Assembly: GCA_964491395.1 (NCBI GenBank)
Contig: CAZBGI010000005.1
Location: 37,903 to 101,902, forward strand
Reading direction: 5' to 3'
DNA length: 64,000 nt
Source: SKVR01 sp964491395
GTDB taxonomy: Bacteria > Bacteroidota > Bacteroidia > Bacteroidales > UBA7960
The notes below the pieces were generated by a model, which did no database searches, had not been told where the DNA came from, and was given only the letters and a program-made list of their open reading frames with translations. Positions 46,290 to 54,350 of the stretch are shown piece by piece. Position 1 is the first letter of the stretch. Every line of letters begins with the position of its first letter. Made by a program: the position numbers and the translations under genes.

Positions 46290-47447
46290 ATGGAGAACAA
46301 AATAAAAAAAGTAGACTTAATATTCGAAAAAGTGGATTATCTGGAGATTCTGGATCGTTCTTTTAAAAGAAGCCAGGACGAGATTATCCTTGATGTAATA
46401 GACTCAGGCCTTCGGGGCCGCGGCGGTGCCGGGTTTCCTACCGGACTGAAATGGAAATTTGCCAAAAATGAAGAGGCTGAACAAAAATATGTAATCTGCA
46501 ATGCAGATGAGGGTGAACCGGGAACTTTCAAAGACCGGGAAATTCTTACCCAGGCGCCGGAAAAAGTGCTGGCCGGTATGGCGCTGTGCGGAAAAGCAAC
46601 AGGGGCCAATGAAGGCTTTATTTACCTCAGGGGCGAATATAACTTTTTGCTGCCAAGCCTCATGGCTGCTATTGACAAATTTCATCAACAACTTAAAGAT
46701 CTGAAGTTTGACTTTACCATTCGCATCAAATCCGGAAGTGGTGCCTATGTGTGCGGAGAAGAAACGGCACTGATGGAGTCAATGGAAGGGAAGAGGGGAG
46801 AACCCCGCAACAAACCACCGTTCCCGACAAGCTCAGGATACCTGGGTAAACCTACTTCCATCAACAACGTGGAAACCCTGGTTTTCGCCCTGATGATTGC
46901 CAAAGAAGGCCCTGCCAAATTCCGGGAAATGGGTACGTTTGACTCCCGTGGTTCCAAGGTATTTTCGGTTTCAGGAGATACACCCAAAGCTGGTATATAT
47001 GAACTGGAGCTGGGGATGAGCCTGGAAGATTTTGTCAATGAATTTGGCGATGGAGATACAAAAGCCGTGCAAATTGGCGGTGCATCGGGCTTCTGTGTGG
47101 CCCGCAAGAATTTTAAAGAAACCGTTATCGGTTTTGAGGGCATCCCCACCGGGGGGTCAATGATGCTCTTTAACAGTAGCCGTTCCATGTTTAATATCCT
47201 CAACGATTATCTCGAGTTTTTTGAGGAAGAATCCTGTGGACAATGCACTCCCTGTAGAGTGGGCTGTCAGCAACTCCTGAAAGGAATTGAAGCAGTGAAA
47301 AAGGGAGTTAAGCCACCGGCCTATCTTGATGAGCTTCAGAAACTGTCTGAAACCATGAAGCTTGCTTCCAAATGCGGCCTGGGGCAATCAGCTCCCAACC
47401 CCTTCAATTCAATTATCAACAACTTCAGGGAGGAGATTATTTATTAA
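46290..47447 (+). CDS. NuoF-like flavoprotein subunit, core only (HydB of set 1)
   Basis: The 385-residue protein has the FMN/NADH core: LRGRGGAGFPTGLKW, VICNADEGEPGTFKDR and the [4Fe-4S] ligands in EESCGQCTPCRVGC and SKCGLGQ. It begins just before the FMN domain and ends just after the cluster domain. So it lacks both the N-terminal thioredoxin-like [2Fe-2S] domain and the C-terminal double [4Fe-4S] domain that are present in the set-2 HydB at 55499. This reduces the number of clusters and may remove a branch of the electron path. The Cys in HydC could replace the missing [2Fe-2S]. Confidence 0.9.
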   Translation: MENKIKKVDLIFEKVDYLEILDRSFKRSQDEIILDVIDSGLRGRGGAGFPTGLKWKFAKNEEAEQKYVICNADEGEPGTFKDREILTQAPEKVLAGMALCGKATGANEGFIYLRGEYNFLLPSLMAAIDKFHQQLKDLKFDFTIRIKSGSGAYVCGEETALMESMEGKRGEPRNKPPFPTSSGYLGKPTSINNVETLVFALMIAKEGPAKFREMGTFDSRGSKVFSVSGDTPKAGIYELELGMSLEDFVNEFGDGDTKAVQIGGASGFCVARKNFKETVIGFEGIPTGGSMMLFNSSRSMFNILNDYLEFFEEESCGQCTPCRVGCQQLLKGIEAVKKGVKPPAYLDELQKLSETMKLASKCGLGQSAPNPFNSIINNFREEIIY

Positions 47448-47518
47448 TTTTTCCATCGGAAACGAAACCCCACTCTGAAGTAAAAAATGAGTTAATCATT
47501 TATAAGGAGAAAAAAACT

Positions 47519-49300
47519 ATGAGTAAATATAAAGTAAACCTTAAGATCAATAATCTGAATGTTTCGGTTGACGAAGGTACCACCATTCTGGAAGCCGCAC
47601 GTCAGTTGAACTTTAAAATTCCTACCCTGTGCCATCACGATGACCTCTGTGTGGCAGGCAATTGCAGGGTTTGTGTTGTCGAACAAGTTGGAAACAGAGT
47701 ATTGCCGGCTTCCTGTGCTACCCCGGTTTCTGAAGGTATGGAAGTGCTTACCAACAGTATGAAAGTAAGACAAGCCCGGAAAAATATCATTGAGCTGTTG
47801 CTTTCTGAACACAATGCCGATTGCACAAAATGTTTCAAAAGTGGTTATTGCGAATTGCAGGAATTATCCAATGAATACCGCACCGGTGACCATATTTACC
47901 TGGACGTGAAATCGAAGAATACCATCGACATTTCTTCTCCCTCTATTGAGAAAGATGATTCCAAATGTATTCGTTGCCAGCGTTGTGTAAGAACCTGCAC
48001 CGAGTTGCAATCTGTCAGTGCTTTGGCCGTTACGCACAAAGGGAAGGACATGAAGATTTCCACTTTCCTGGATAAACCCATGAATGATGTAGTTTGCACC
48101 AACTGCGGACAGTGTATCAACCGTTGTCCCACCGCTTCATTGGTCGAACGCAACTACATTGACCAGGTATTTGATGCCATCTACGATCCCAATAAATTCG
48201 TTGTAGTACAAACCGCTCCGGCAACACGGGTGGCCATAAGTGAAGAATTCGGACTCGGTCCGAACCGTTCAACCGGCAAGATGGTTGCTGCATTGCGCAG
48301 GCTGGGCTTCGACAAGGTGCTGGATACCGACTTTACGGCTGACCTTACCATCATGGAAGAAGGTACAGAATTGCTGACCCGCCTGAAAGAAGCCCTGGTG
48401 GATGGGAAAGATGTTGCTTTACCAATGATGACCAGTTGCTCGCCCGGCTGGATCAAGTTCCAGGAGCATATTTTTCCCGATATGCTCGATAACCTTTCAA
48501 CCTGCAAATCACCCCAGCAAATGTTTGGGCCTTTGGCCAAGACCTATTATGCAGAAAAAATCAACAAGAATCCTGCTGAGATGGTTGTGGTATCAATCAT
48601 GCCCTGCACCGCCAAAAAATATGAAGCGGAAAGACCTGAAATGAGAGGCAGCGGTTATAAAGATGTTGATTTTGTGCTCACTACCCGTGAGTTGGGACGC
48701 ATGATTCATCAGGCAGGAATCGACTTCGAGAAGCTTGATGACGAAAAGTATGACAGCATTCTGGGAGAATCATCCGGTGCAGCCGTTATTTTCGGTAATA
48801 CCGGGGGTGTAATGGAAGCTGCTTTGCGCACGGCTTATGAAATTATTACCGAGCGCGAGATCCCATTTGCCAATCTGAATGTAAAACCCGTCAGAGGAAT
48901 GGAGGGCATCAAAGAGGCATCCGTGAAAATAAAGGACGTGAAGCCCGAGTGGAGCTTCCTGGAAGGTGTTGAACTCAATGTGGCCATTGCTCATGGTTTG
49001 TCCAATGCCAAAAAACTCATGAATAAGGTAAGAAGCGGGGAAGCTAATTATCACTTTATTGAAGTTATGGGTTGCCCCGGAGGTTGTATAGGGGGTGGCG
49101 GACAGCCTATTCCTACCAATATGGAAATAAGGAAGAAACGCGCTGCGGCTATCTATGAGGAGGATGAAGGTAAGACGGTTCGTAAATCGCATCAAAACCC
49201 TGAAGTAACAGAGGTTTACAGCTCCTTCCTGCATAAACCCCTGGGACACAAATCCCATGATTTGTTGCACACCCATTACACTCCAAGGAAACGTTATTAA
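47519..49300 (+). CDS. [FeFe] hydrogenase catalytic subunit, set 1 (HydA, atypical L1 motif)
   Basis: The 593-residue protein has an N-terminal [2Fe-2S] domain (Cys38, Cys49, Cys52, Cys66), a His-Cys3 [4Fe-4S] site (His98, Cys102, Cys105, Cys111), two [4Fe-4S] ferredoxin clusters (Cys150/153/156/160 and Cys193/196/199/203), and the H-cluster domain. L2 is IMPCTAKKYE (Cys363) and L3 is EVMGCPGGCIGGGGQP (Cys519, Cys523). L1 is TSCSPGW: Cys307 sits where the proton-relay Cys normally is, but the next residue, the usual cubane ligand, is Ser308. A C-terminal small-subunit-like segment follows. ATG 47519 is preferred; AAGGAG lies 11 bp upstream. Confidence 0.9.
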   Translation: MSKYKVNLKINNLNVSVDEGTTILEAARQLNFKIPTLCHHDDLCVAGNCRVCVVEQVGNRVLPASCATPVSEGMEVLTNSMKVRQARKNIIELLLSEHNADCTKCFKSGYCELQELSNEYRTGDHIYLDVKSKNTIDISSPSIEKDDSKCIRCQRCVRTCTELQSVSALAVTHKGKDMKISTFLDKPMNDVVCTNCGQCINRCPTASLVERNYIDQVFDAIYDPNKFVVVQTAPATRVAISEEFGLGPNRSTGKMVAALRRLGFDKVLDTDFTADLTIMEEGTELLTRLKEALVDGKDVALPMMTSCSPGWIKFQEHIFPDMLDNLSTCKSPQQMFGPLAKTYYAEKINKNPAEMVVVSIMPCTAKKYEAERPEMRGSGYKDVDFVLTTRELGRMIHQAGIDFEKLDDEKYDSILGESSGAAVIFGNTGGVMEAALRTAYEIITEREIPFANLNVKPVRGMEGIKEASVKIKDVKPEWSFLEGVELNVAIAHGLSNAKKLMNKVRSGEANYHFIEVMGCPGGCIGGGGQPIPTNMEIRKKRAAAIYEEDEGKTVRKSHQNPEVTEVYSSFLHKPLGHKSHDLLHTHYTPRKRY

Positions 49301-49322
49301 TCTTTTATTATCTGAATATTGG

Positions 49323-49357
49323 GCAGCCGGTACTAAAGAGGGTACCGGCTGCTTTTT
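49323..49357 (+). terminator. Rho-independent terminator of hydrogenase set 1
   Basis: An 11-bp perfect stem (GCAGCCGGTAC / GTACCGGCTGC, loop 8) followed by T5, 22 bp after the hydA stop. Confidence 0.92.
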
Positions 49358-49569
49358 AGAATTGATCTTTTATGTGAATCTGCTGTTTGCTGCCCGTAAT
49401 AGCTTTTTTAAAGAATTATATAACTAATCATTTCTGCATTTTTTGTATCTTTAAAGAAATAAACTCTGTTATCCATGGATTATTTGTTTGCTGAAATGAC
49501 TTCAATAATTTATAACAAGCTTATTAATAGTTTATTAAAAACGCCCATCTGAAGATAATGCAAGAGGAG

Positions 49570-49587
49570 TTGTGAATTTAATAACAA
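49570..49587 (+). promoter_or_regulatory. Rex-like operator upstream of rex
   Basis: TTGTGAA-TTTA-ATAACAA is 18 bp long, with the first half-site identical to the general Rex consensus TTGTGAA-N4-TTCACAA and the second differing at two positions. It lies 16 bp upstream of the -33 element of rex, which suggests autoregulation. Confidence 0.7.
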
Positions 49588-49602
49588 CTTATTAAGTTTT
49601 TA

Positions 49603-49633
49603 TTTGATATTGTTGTTATTTATTGTAGTTTTG
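49603..49633 (+). promoter_or_regulatory. Promoter of rex
   Basis: TTTG (49603-49606) and TAGTTTTG (49626-49633) are 19 bp apart, an exact match to the Bacteroidota promoter spacing. Transcription would start near 49639, about 113 bp before the start codon. Confidence 0.7.
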
Positions 49634-49751
49634 CAATGAAGAAAAAAGTATTTAATTAAAAGCCTTGAGGATTGGTAACCAATAGAAGTAAAGGTTTTTG
49701 TGAAAGATGTTTGGTTTTTTGCCAGCCCATTAACTGTTAACAGCAAGAATT

Positions 49752-50402
49752 ATGAGAGTTAAGTCCGGAAATGGAAAGAATGCCACCAGTCAGATTCCCG
49801 AACCCACATTGAGAAGACTTCCCGGATATCTGAACTTTTTGAAGGTACTGCGAAGTAACAGCGTTGATCATGTCTCCAGCGGGCAGATTGCTGCCAATTT
49901 TAAGATGGATTCTACCCTGGTTACCAAAGATCTTTCCTATACCGGTATCAAGGGGCGAACAAAAATTGGTTATAACGTGAATCAGCTTATTGATACCATT
50001 GTCAGGTTCCTGGATTTCAACAGCCAGGAAAAAGCTTTTCTTTTTGGGGTGGGAAACCTGGGGAAAGCGCTGATAAAATACCAGGGGCTACGCAATTACG
50101 GGTTGGATATTATTGCCGGGTTTGATACCGATCCTTCGGTGGTCAATACTGTACTCAATGATATCAAAGTATACCCTGTTGATGAATTTCGCGACTTATC
50201 GCTTAAATACAGCGTCAGGCTTGCTATCATTACTACCCCTGATGCCCGTGCACAGGAAATAGCCGATTTGGTCGTGGCATGGGGTATCAAGGCTATCTGG
50301 AACTTTACCCCTCAGTCCATCAAGGTTCCCGAAAATATCATCGTGGAAAATACCTCCGTTTACTCCGATTTGGCCGTAATTCTTAACCGGCTTAATCATT
50401 AA
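49752..50402 (+). CDS. rex: Redox-sensing transcriptional repressor Rex
   Basis: The 216-residue protein has an N-terminal winged helix (PEPTLRRLPGYLNFLKVL, SSGQIAANFKMDSTLVTKDL) and a Rossmann NAD(H)-binding domain with FGVGNLGKALI. Rex leaves its operator when NADH is high and so derepresses fermentative and hydrogenase genes. The gene is between the two hydrogenase sets, with an 18-bp Rex-like dyad upstream of itself and another upstream of the set-2 operon. The C-terminal swap helix is present. Confidence 0.93.
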   Translation: MRVKSGNGKNATSQIPEPTLRRLPGYLNFLKVLRSNSVDHVSSGQIAANFKMDSTLVTKDLSYTGIKGRTKIGYNVNQLIDTIVRFLDFNSQEKAFLFGVGNLGKALIKYQGLRNYGLDIIAGFDTDPSVVNTVLNDIKVYPVDEFRDLSLKYSVRLAIITTPDARAQEIADLVVAWGIKAIWNFTPQSIKVPENIIVENTSVYSDLAVILNRLNH

Positions 50403-50542
50403 AGAGGCATATTGTTATTTACTTAACGGCTTGTTAATTAGAAAGGTTCTAAATTACAACCACTTTTCCCGCATTTTACCTCCTAAGCTACCATTTGAAT
50501 ACATCCGGCGACAAAACACCAGTGTTAGACACAAAAAATAAG

Positions 50543-50560
50543 CTGTGAAACTATTAACAA
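50543..50560 (+). promoter_or_regulatory. Rex-like operator upstream of hydrogenase set 2
   Basis: CTGTGAA-ACTA-TTAACAA is 18 bp and differs from the TTGTGAA-N4-TTCACAA consensus at the first base and at one base of the second half-site. It ends 6 bp before the -33 element. Confidence 0.75.
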
Positions 50561-50566
50561 CAAAGC

Positions 50567-50597
50567 TTGGTTTTTGATGTACAAGCCCTTATCTTTG
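50567..50597 (+). promoter_or_regulatory. Promoter of hydrogenase set 2 operon
   Basis: TTG (50567-50569), 20 bp, then TATCTTTG (50590-50597). Transcription should begin near 50603. Confidence 0.7.
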
Positions 50598-50714
50598 CAA
50601 CATCATTTATTGTAACAAAATAGTACAGTTGGCTATAGATAATGAGCGATAAAGATGAACAGGATAACAGATAACCGAAAACGGTTTTAATCCCAATAAA
50701 ACAAAGCAATTGCC

Positions 50715-51059
50715 ATGACCGTAGAACAAATAACCCAATTGTTAAATGCTGAGATAATATGTGGAAGCGATCGTTCGCATCATGAAATTGATATCGCATT
50801 TGCCTCCGATTTGATGAGCGACGTGCTCACGCTAAAAGAGGATAATGTTTTGTTGATCACCGGCCTGGCAAATATGCAAACCCTTCGAACCGCTGAGATG
50901 TCTGATATTCATTGTATCATTTTTGCCCGCAACAAAAAAATATCGCAAGAAATGAAAGAGCTTGCCCGGGAGAATGATATCATTGTTCTGGAGTGCGCAT
51001 ACTCCGTATTCAGGACCTGTGGAATTTTATACAAGGCTGGTATAAATCCGGTTTTTTAA
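50715..51059 (+). CDS. DRTGG-domain protein
   Basis: The 114-residue protein is a stand-alone DRTGG-type domain: MTVEQITQLLNAEIICGSDR, a SDLMSDVL motif and a C-terminal CGILYKAGINPVF. These small proteins accompany [FeFe]-hydrogenase and HydS-like genes in anaerobes; they are proposed to bind nucleotides or metabolites, but no activity is known. A second copy is at 52915. It starts the signalling block of the set-2 operon, 17 bp before an HATPase gene. Confidence 0.8.
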   Translation: MTVEQITQLLNAEIICGSDRSHHEIDIAFASDLMSDVLTLKEDNVLLITGLANMQTLRTAEMSDIHCIIFARNKKISQEMKELARENDIIVLECAYSVFRTCGILYKAGINPVF

Positions 51060-51076
51060 ACTAAACTCCTGTTTGT

Positions 51077-51505
51077 ATGCATTTTGAATATCAGATAGAA
51101 GGAGGAAATTTTTCCAGGGCCGGTTATGCTTCCAGTGAAATCAAAAAGAAACTCAAGCAGCTGAATGTAGATCTCGGTATAGTGAAAAGAACGGTAGTTG
51201 CTACCTATGAAGCTGAAGTAAATGTTGTAGCTCATGCCTATAGCGGAACCATATATGTCGATTTCGATGAAGAAAAAATAATAATCAGGCTTGTAGATGA
51301 AGGTCCGGGAATTCCCGATATAGATAAGGCCATGACCGAAGGGTTTTCAACTGCAAGCAGCACGGTTAGAGAAATGGGCTTTGGTGCAGGTATGGGATTG
51401 CCCAATATGAAAAAGAATGCTGACGACCTGCAGGTAACCAGTGAAGTAGATAAAGGAACCACAGTGCAGATAACCATGTATTTTCAGAAACCTGATAATC
51501 AATAA
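51077..51505 (+). CDS. RsbW-like ATP-binding (anti-sigma-type) protein
   Basis: The 142-residue protein has a HATPase_c fold with N box (EAEVNVVAHAYSG), G1 box (VDEGPGIPD) and G2 box (FGAGMGLPNMKK), as in RsbW/SpoIIAB-type serine kinases. There is no DHp domain. It may be a serine kinase or an ATP-switch protein that responds to the HydS-like gene product 14 bp downstream. A longer relative is encoded at 54351. The target is unknown. Confidence 0.83.
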   Translation: MHFEYQIEGGNFSRAGYASSEIKKKLKQLNVDLGIVKRTVVATYEAEVNVVAHAYSGTIYVDFDEEKIIIRLVDEGPGIPDIDKAMTEGFSTASSTVREMGFGAGMGLPNMKKNADDLQVTSEVDKGTTVQITMYFQKPDNQ

Positions 51506-51519
51506 TATTTAAAATAACA

Positions 51520-52899
51520 GTGGACGGTAAGTATTTCCATCATGCCCTGAAGTTTCGCAAGGATGTCTGCATCGGATGTTCTCACTGTATGAATGTGTGC
51601 CCCACACAGGCCATTCGTATCAGGAAGGGAAAAGCCGAATTGAAAGACAATTTTTGCGTGGATTGCGGCAAATGTTACCGTGCCTGCCCGGTGGGTGCCA
51701 TCATTGTTGAACAGGATGACTTTAACCAGATTTTCCGCTATAATCAGCGTGTGGCGCTGATTCCCTCTATCCTTTTGGCGCAGTTTCCTGAAGAGGTTTC
51801 CCTGACACAGGTTTCCAGCGTACTGATGGAACTGGGATTTACCCATATTTACGAAGTAGAGCATGGTGTTGAGGTGTTGAAAAACGTCATGAATAAACAT
51901 ATTGGCGAGAATAACCACCCCAGGCCTTTGATATCTACTTTTTGTCCTGCCATCGTCAGGCTCATCCAGGTGCGGTTTCCCACCCTCACTGATAACCTGA
52001 TTCTGCTGAAACCTGCCCTGGATATTGCTGCCGCCTATTACAGCAAAATGCTTCAGGAGCAGGGATGCAATCCGGATGAAACAGGTATTTTTTATATTAC
52101 TCCTTGTGCTGCCAAAATTGCAGCAGTGAAAAGTCCTGTAGGACAGGAAGATTCGCCTATTACGGGAGTAATCAATATGGACTTTATCTTCAACAAGGTA
52201 TATACTGCGGTTAAGCAAGGTTTTATCGGTAAAAATACATGCCAGTTGCCCAGTCTCGACCCCCTGAAATCTTCGGGAGTAATGTGGCCTGCCACCAGCG
52301 GAGAAGCCACCCAAATGGAAGGTCGCACCCTGGCAATTGATGAAATCAGCAATGTAATTGAGTTTCTGGAGCAACTGGAGAACGAAGAAAACCAGGAAAT
52401 TGACTTCCTGGAATTAAGGGCTTGTGATGAAAGTTGTGCAGGCGGTATTCTTACCAGCAGCAACCGGTTCTATACCGTTGAACGCATGAGAAAAAGGGCG
52501 GAATCTGCTTACAAAAAAGAAAAAGAACATAATTACAGATATGCAAATCCGGGTCCTATTGTAAAGTACAAAGATTACCTGGAAAAAAACCTTGCGATAA
52601 GCAAAGTGCAACCCCGCTCCATGGACAAACTGGACGAAGATATTGCCCAAGCCATGAAGAAAATGAAAAGGGTGCATGAAATCATGGAATTGCTTCCCTA
52701 TGTGGACTGTGGTATCTGTGGCTCACCCAAATGCAGTTCACTGGCTGAAGATATCGTCCAGGGAAAAGCAGAAATTAATCAGTGCATCTATATCCAGAAG
52801 AGAATGGAACAGCTGGGAGAATTGCCCGCCGAGCAATCCATGGAGATAATGAAAAAAATATGGGGCAAAGAAAAGTTCGAAACAAAAGTCAATGAATAA
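51520..52899 (+). CDS. HydS-like [FeFe]-hydrogenase-related sensory protein
   Basis: The 459-residue protein has two N-terminal [4Fe-4S] motifs (Cys17/20/23/27 and 46/49/52/56), a hydrogenase H-domain in which L1 is STFCPA (Phe141 in place of the proton-relay Cys, with the cubane ligand Cys142 kept), L2 is ITPCAAK (Cys196) and L3 is RACDESC (Cys302, Cys306), and a C-terminal [4Fe-4S] domain (DCGICGSPKCSS, CxxCx4Cx16C). This matches the putative H2-sensing HydS proteins that lie near bifurcating hydrogenases in Thermotoga and clostridia. The start is GTG 51520. Confidence 0.88.
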   Translation: MDGKYFHHALKFRKDVCIGCSHCMNVCPTQAIRIRKGKAELKDNFCVDCGKCYRACPVGAIIVEQDDFNQIFRYNQRVALIPSILLAQFPEEVSLTQVSSVLMELGFTHIYEVEHGVEVLKNVMNKHIGENNHPRPLISTFCPAIVRLIQVRFPTLTDNLILLKPALDIAAAYYSKMLQEQGCNPDETGIFYITPCAAKIAAVKSPVGQEDSPITGVINMDFIFNKVYTAVKQGFIGKNTCQLPSLDPLKSSGVMWPATSGEATQMEGRTLAIDEISNVIEFLEQLENEENQEIDFLELRACDESCAGGILTSSNRFYTVERMRKRAESAYKKEKEHNYRYANPGPIVKYKDYLEKNLAISKVQPRSMDKLDEDIAQAMKKMKRVHEIMELLPYVDCGICGSPKCSSLAEDIVQGKAEINQCIYIQKRMEQLGELPAEQSMEIMKKIWGKEKFETKVNE

Positions 52900-52914
52900 A
52901 TAATTTAAAGAAAT

Positions 52915-53247
52915 ATGACAGTTCAGCAGTTAATAGAAAAATTGAGCCTCAAGGTTTTTGGGGGTGAGAAAGGACTGGAAAATGAGATTTCCGGCGGATA
53001 TGTCTCAGACCTGTTAAGCGATGTGATGGGCAATGCTGATGCCGGTGAAGTATGGGTAACCCTGCAAACTCACAAGAATGTGATGGCCATCGCCTCCCTG
53101 AAAGATCTGGCAGCTATCATCCTGGTCAATAATCATCAACCCGAAGAGGATACACTCGCACAGGCCAATGAGGAAGGAGTGCCTTTGCTGGGTACAGAAC
53201 TGAGTACTTTTGAAGTGACCGGGAAACTCTACGAATTACTAAAGTAA
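52915..53247 (+). CDS. DRTGG-domain protein, second copy
   Basis: The 110-residue protein is similar to the product of 50715: MTVQQLIEKLSLKVFGGEKG, GYVSDLLSDVMGNADAG, NNHQPEEDTLAQANEEGVP. The two differ in sequence, so they may have separate ligands or form a heteromer. It lies 15 bp after the HydS-like gene and 5 bp before a PHP gene. Confidence 0.8.
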   Translation: MTVQQLIEKLSLKVFGGEKGLENEISGGYVSDLLSDVMGNADAGEVWVTLQTHKNVMAIASLKDLAAIILVNNHQPEEDTLAQANEEGVPLLGTELSTFEVTGKLYELLK

Positions 53248-53252
53248 AAAAT

Positions 53253-53990
53253 ATGCAGCAATACAGGGCCGATTTACATATACACACCCTGCTTTCACCT
53301 TGCGGGAATCTGGAAATGAGTCCTGCTAACATTGTTGAAGCTGCTGCACAAAAAAAAATAGATATTCTGGGCATTGCCGACCACAACTCGACAAAACATG
53401 CCCTGCTGATACAAAAACTGGCAGCTGAAAAAGGAATTTTCACCCTTTGTGGAGCTGAAGTTACCTCCCGCGAAGAGGTTCACTGCCTGGCGTTCTTTGA
53501 AAATGTGGATGAACTTGCTCAGTTTCAGCAATACCTGGATGAGCATATTGCAAAGGTGAAAAATGATCCGAAATACTTTGGTCATCAGGTGGTTATAGAT
53601 GAAGAGGAGATGATCGTGGAAGAAATTGACCACTTGCTCATTTCTGCCATCAATCAATCTGTAGAACAGGTTGAAAAGAAAGTACATCAACTGGAGGGTT
53701 TGTTTATTCCGGCTCATATCGACAGGCCCAAATACAGCCTTACCAGTCAACTGGGGTTTGTTCCCCCTGATATTAAAGCCGATGCACTGGAAATATCAAG
53801 ACATACAACCAGGGAAGAGATACTGAAAAAATTTCCCTACCTGCAGTCTTTCACCTTTACCACCAGTTCCGATGCGCACTTTCCGGATGATATAGGAAAA
53901 AAGGTGTGCCTCTTTGAAATGGAAGCGTTAAACTTCAGAGAAATCAGAAAGGCGCTCAAAGGAGAAGAGGGGAGGAAGGTTAGCTTTTAA
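53253..53990 (+). CDS. PHP-domain phosphoesterase
   Basis: The 245-residue protein has the PHP metal motifs: DLHIHTLLSPCG, IADHNSTKHA, GAEVTSREEVH, PAHIDRP and SSDAHFPD. It is a metal-dependent phosphoesterase, likely acting on a small phosphorylated molecule or nucleotide. PHP genes recur next to HydS-like and DRTGG genes in anaerobes. Target not known. The scaffold gap begins 159 bp downstream. Confidence 0.85.
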   Translation: MQQYRADLHIHTLLSPCGNLEMSPANIVEAAAQKKIDILGIADHNSTKHALLIQKLAAEKGIFTLCGAEVTSREEVHCLAFFENVDELAQFQQYLDEHIAKVKNDPKYFGHQVVIDEEEMIVEEIDHLLISAINQSVEQVEKKVHQLEGLFIPAHIDRPKYSLTSQLGFVPPDIKADALEISRHTTREEILKKFPYLQSFTFTTSSDAHFPDDIGKKVCLFEMEALNFREIRKALKGEEGRKVSF

Positions 53991-54123
53991 GCAGAGAGAA
54001 GAGAAAATGTAAAGTGAAAAGAGAAAGAGACGAGATAAGAGAGTAGAACTTTTGAATGTAGATTTCAGAATGTGGATTTTAGATTTTAGAATGGAAACGT
54101 CAATTTAAAGCAATTGCCCCAAA

Positions 54124-54148
54124 CTCCGAAGGAGTGACAGGATTGTAG
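54124..54148. repeat. Palindrome-containing element at the scaffold edge
   Basis: CTCCGAAGGAG is an inverted repeat (CTCC/GGAG) followed by TGACAGGATTGTAGA. Similar short intergenic repeats occur in Bacteroidota in my recollection. The assembly breaks immediately after it, which fits a repeat. Confidence 0.4.
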
Positions 54149-54149
54149 A

Positions 54150-54249
54150 NNNNNNNNNNNNNNNNNNNNNNNNNNNNNNNNNNNNNNNNNNNNNNNNNNN
54201 NNNNNNNNNNNNNNNNNNNNNNNNNNNNNNNNNNNNNNNNNNNNNNNNN
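54150..54249. other. Assembly gap (100 N)
   Basis: Exactly 100 undetermined bases, the usual placeholder for a gap of unknown size. The two parts of the set-2 operon are joined by it. Confidence 0.98.
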
Positions 54250-54350
54250 ATGACAGCGCGAATGCAATGAGGTAGTGAAAAGAGTGAATAGAGTAAAACG
54301 AAAAAATATAAAAGAGTAATCAATTAACCATCAACCCTTGATCATTAAAA

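Larger units (their letters stand above)
49301..49751. other. Intergenic region between hydA (set 1) and rex
   Basis: This 451-bp region contains the hydA terminator, a Rex-like operator and a strong Bacteroidota promoter, and an untranslated leader of about 110 bp before rex. No other coding sequence. Confidence 0.6.
50403..50714. other. Intergenic region before hydrogenase set 2
   Basis: This 312-bp region carries a Rex-like operator (50543-50560) and a promoter (50567-50597). An AT-rich leader of about 112 bp follows. No coding sequence. Confidence 0.6.
53991..54350. other. Purine-rich intergenic region with scaffold gap
   Basis: It starts with GA-rich DNA (53991-54050), then the palindromic element CTCCGAAGGAG (54124-54134), the N run 54150-54249, and a GA-rich right side. 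No coding sequence is visible. Because of the gap, missing sequence could hold a gene. Confidence 0.5.

Noticed and set aside
51499..52374. 291-codon open frame on the minus strand
   Set aside because: It is antisense to the HydS-like gene, with all Fe-S motifs on the plus strand.
54105..54323. Minus-strand frame through the N run
   Set aside because: It exists only because undetermined bases contain no stop codons.
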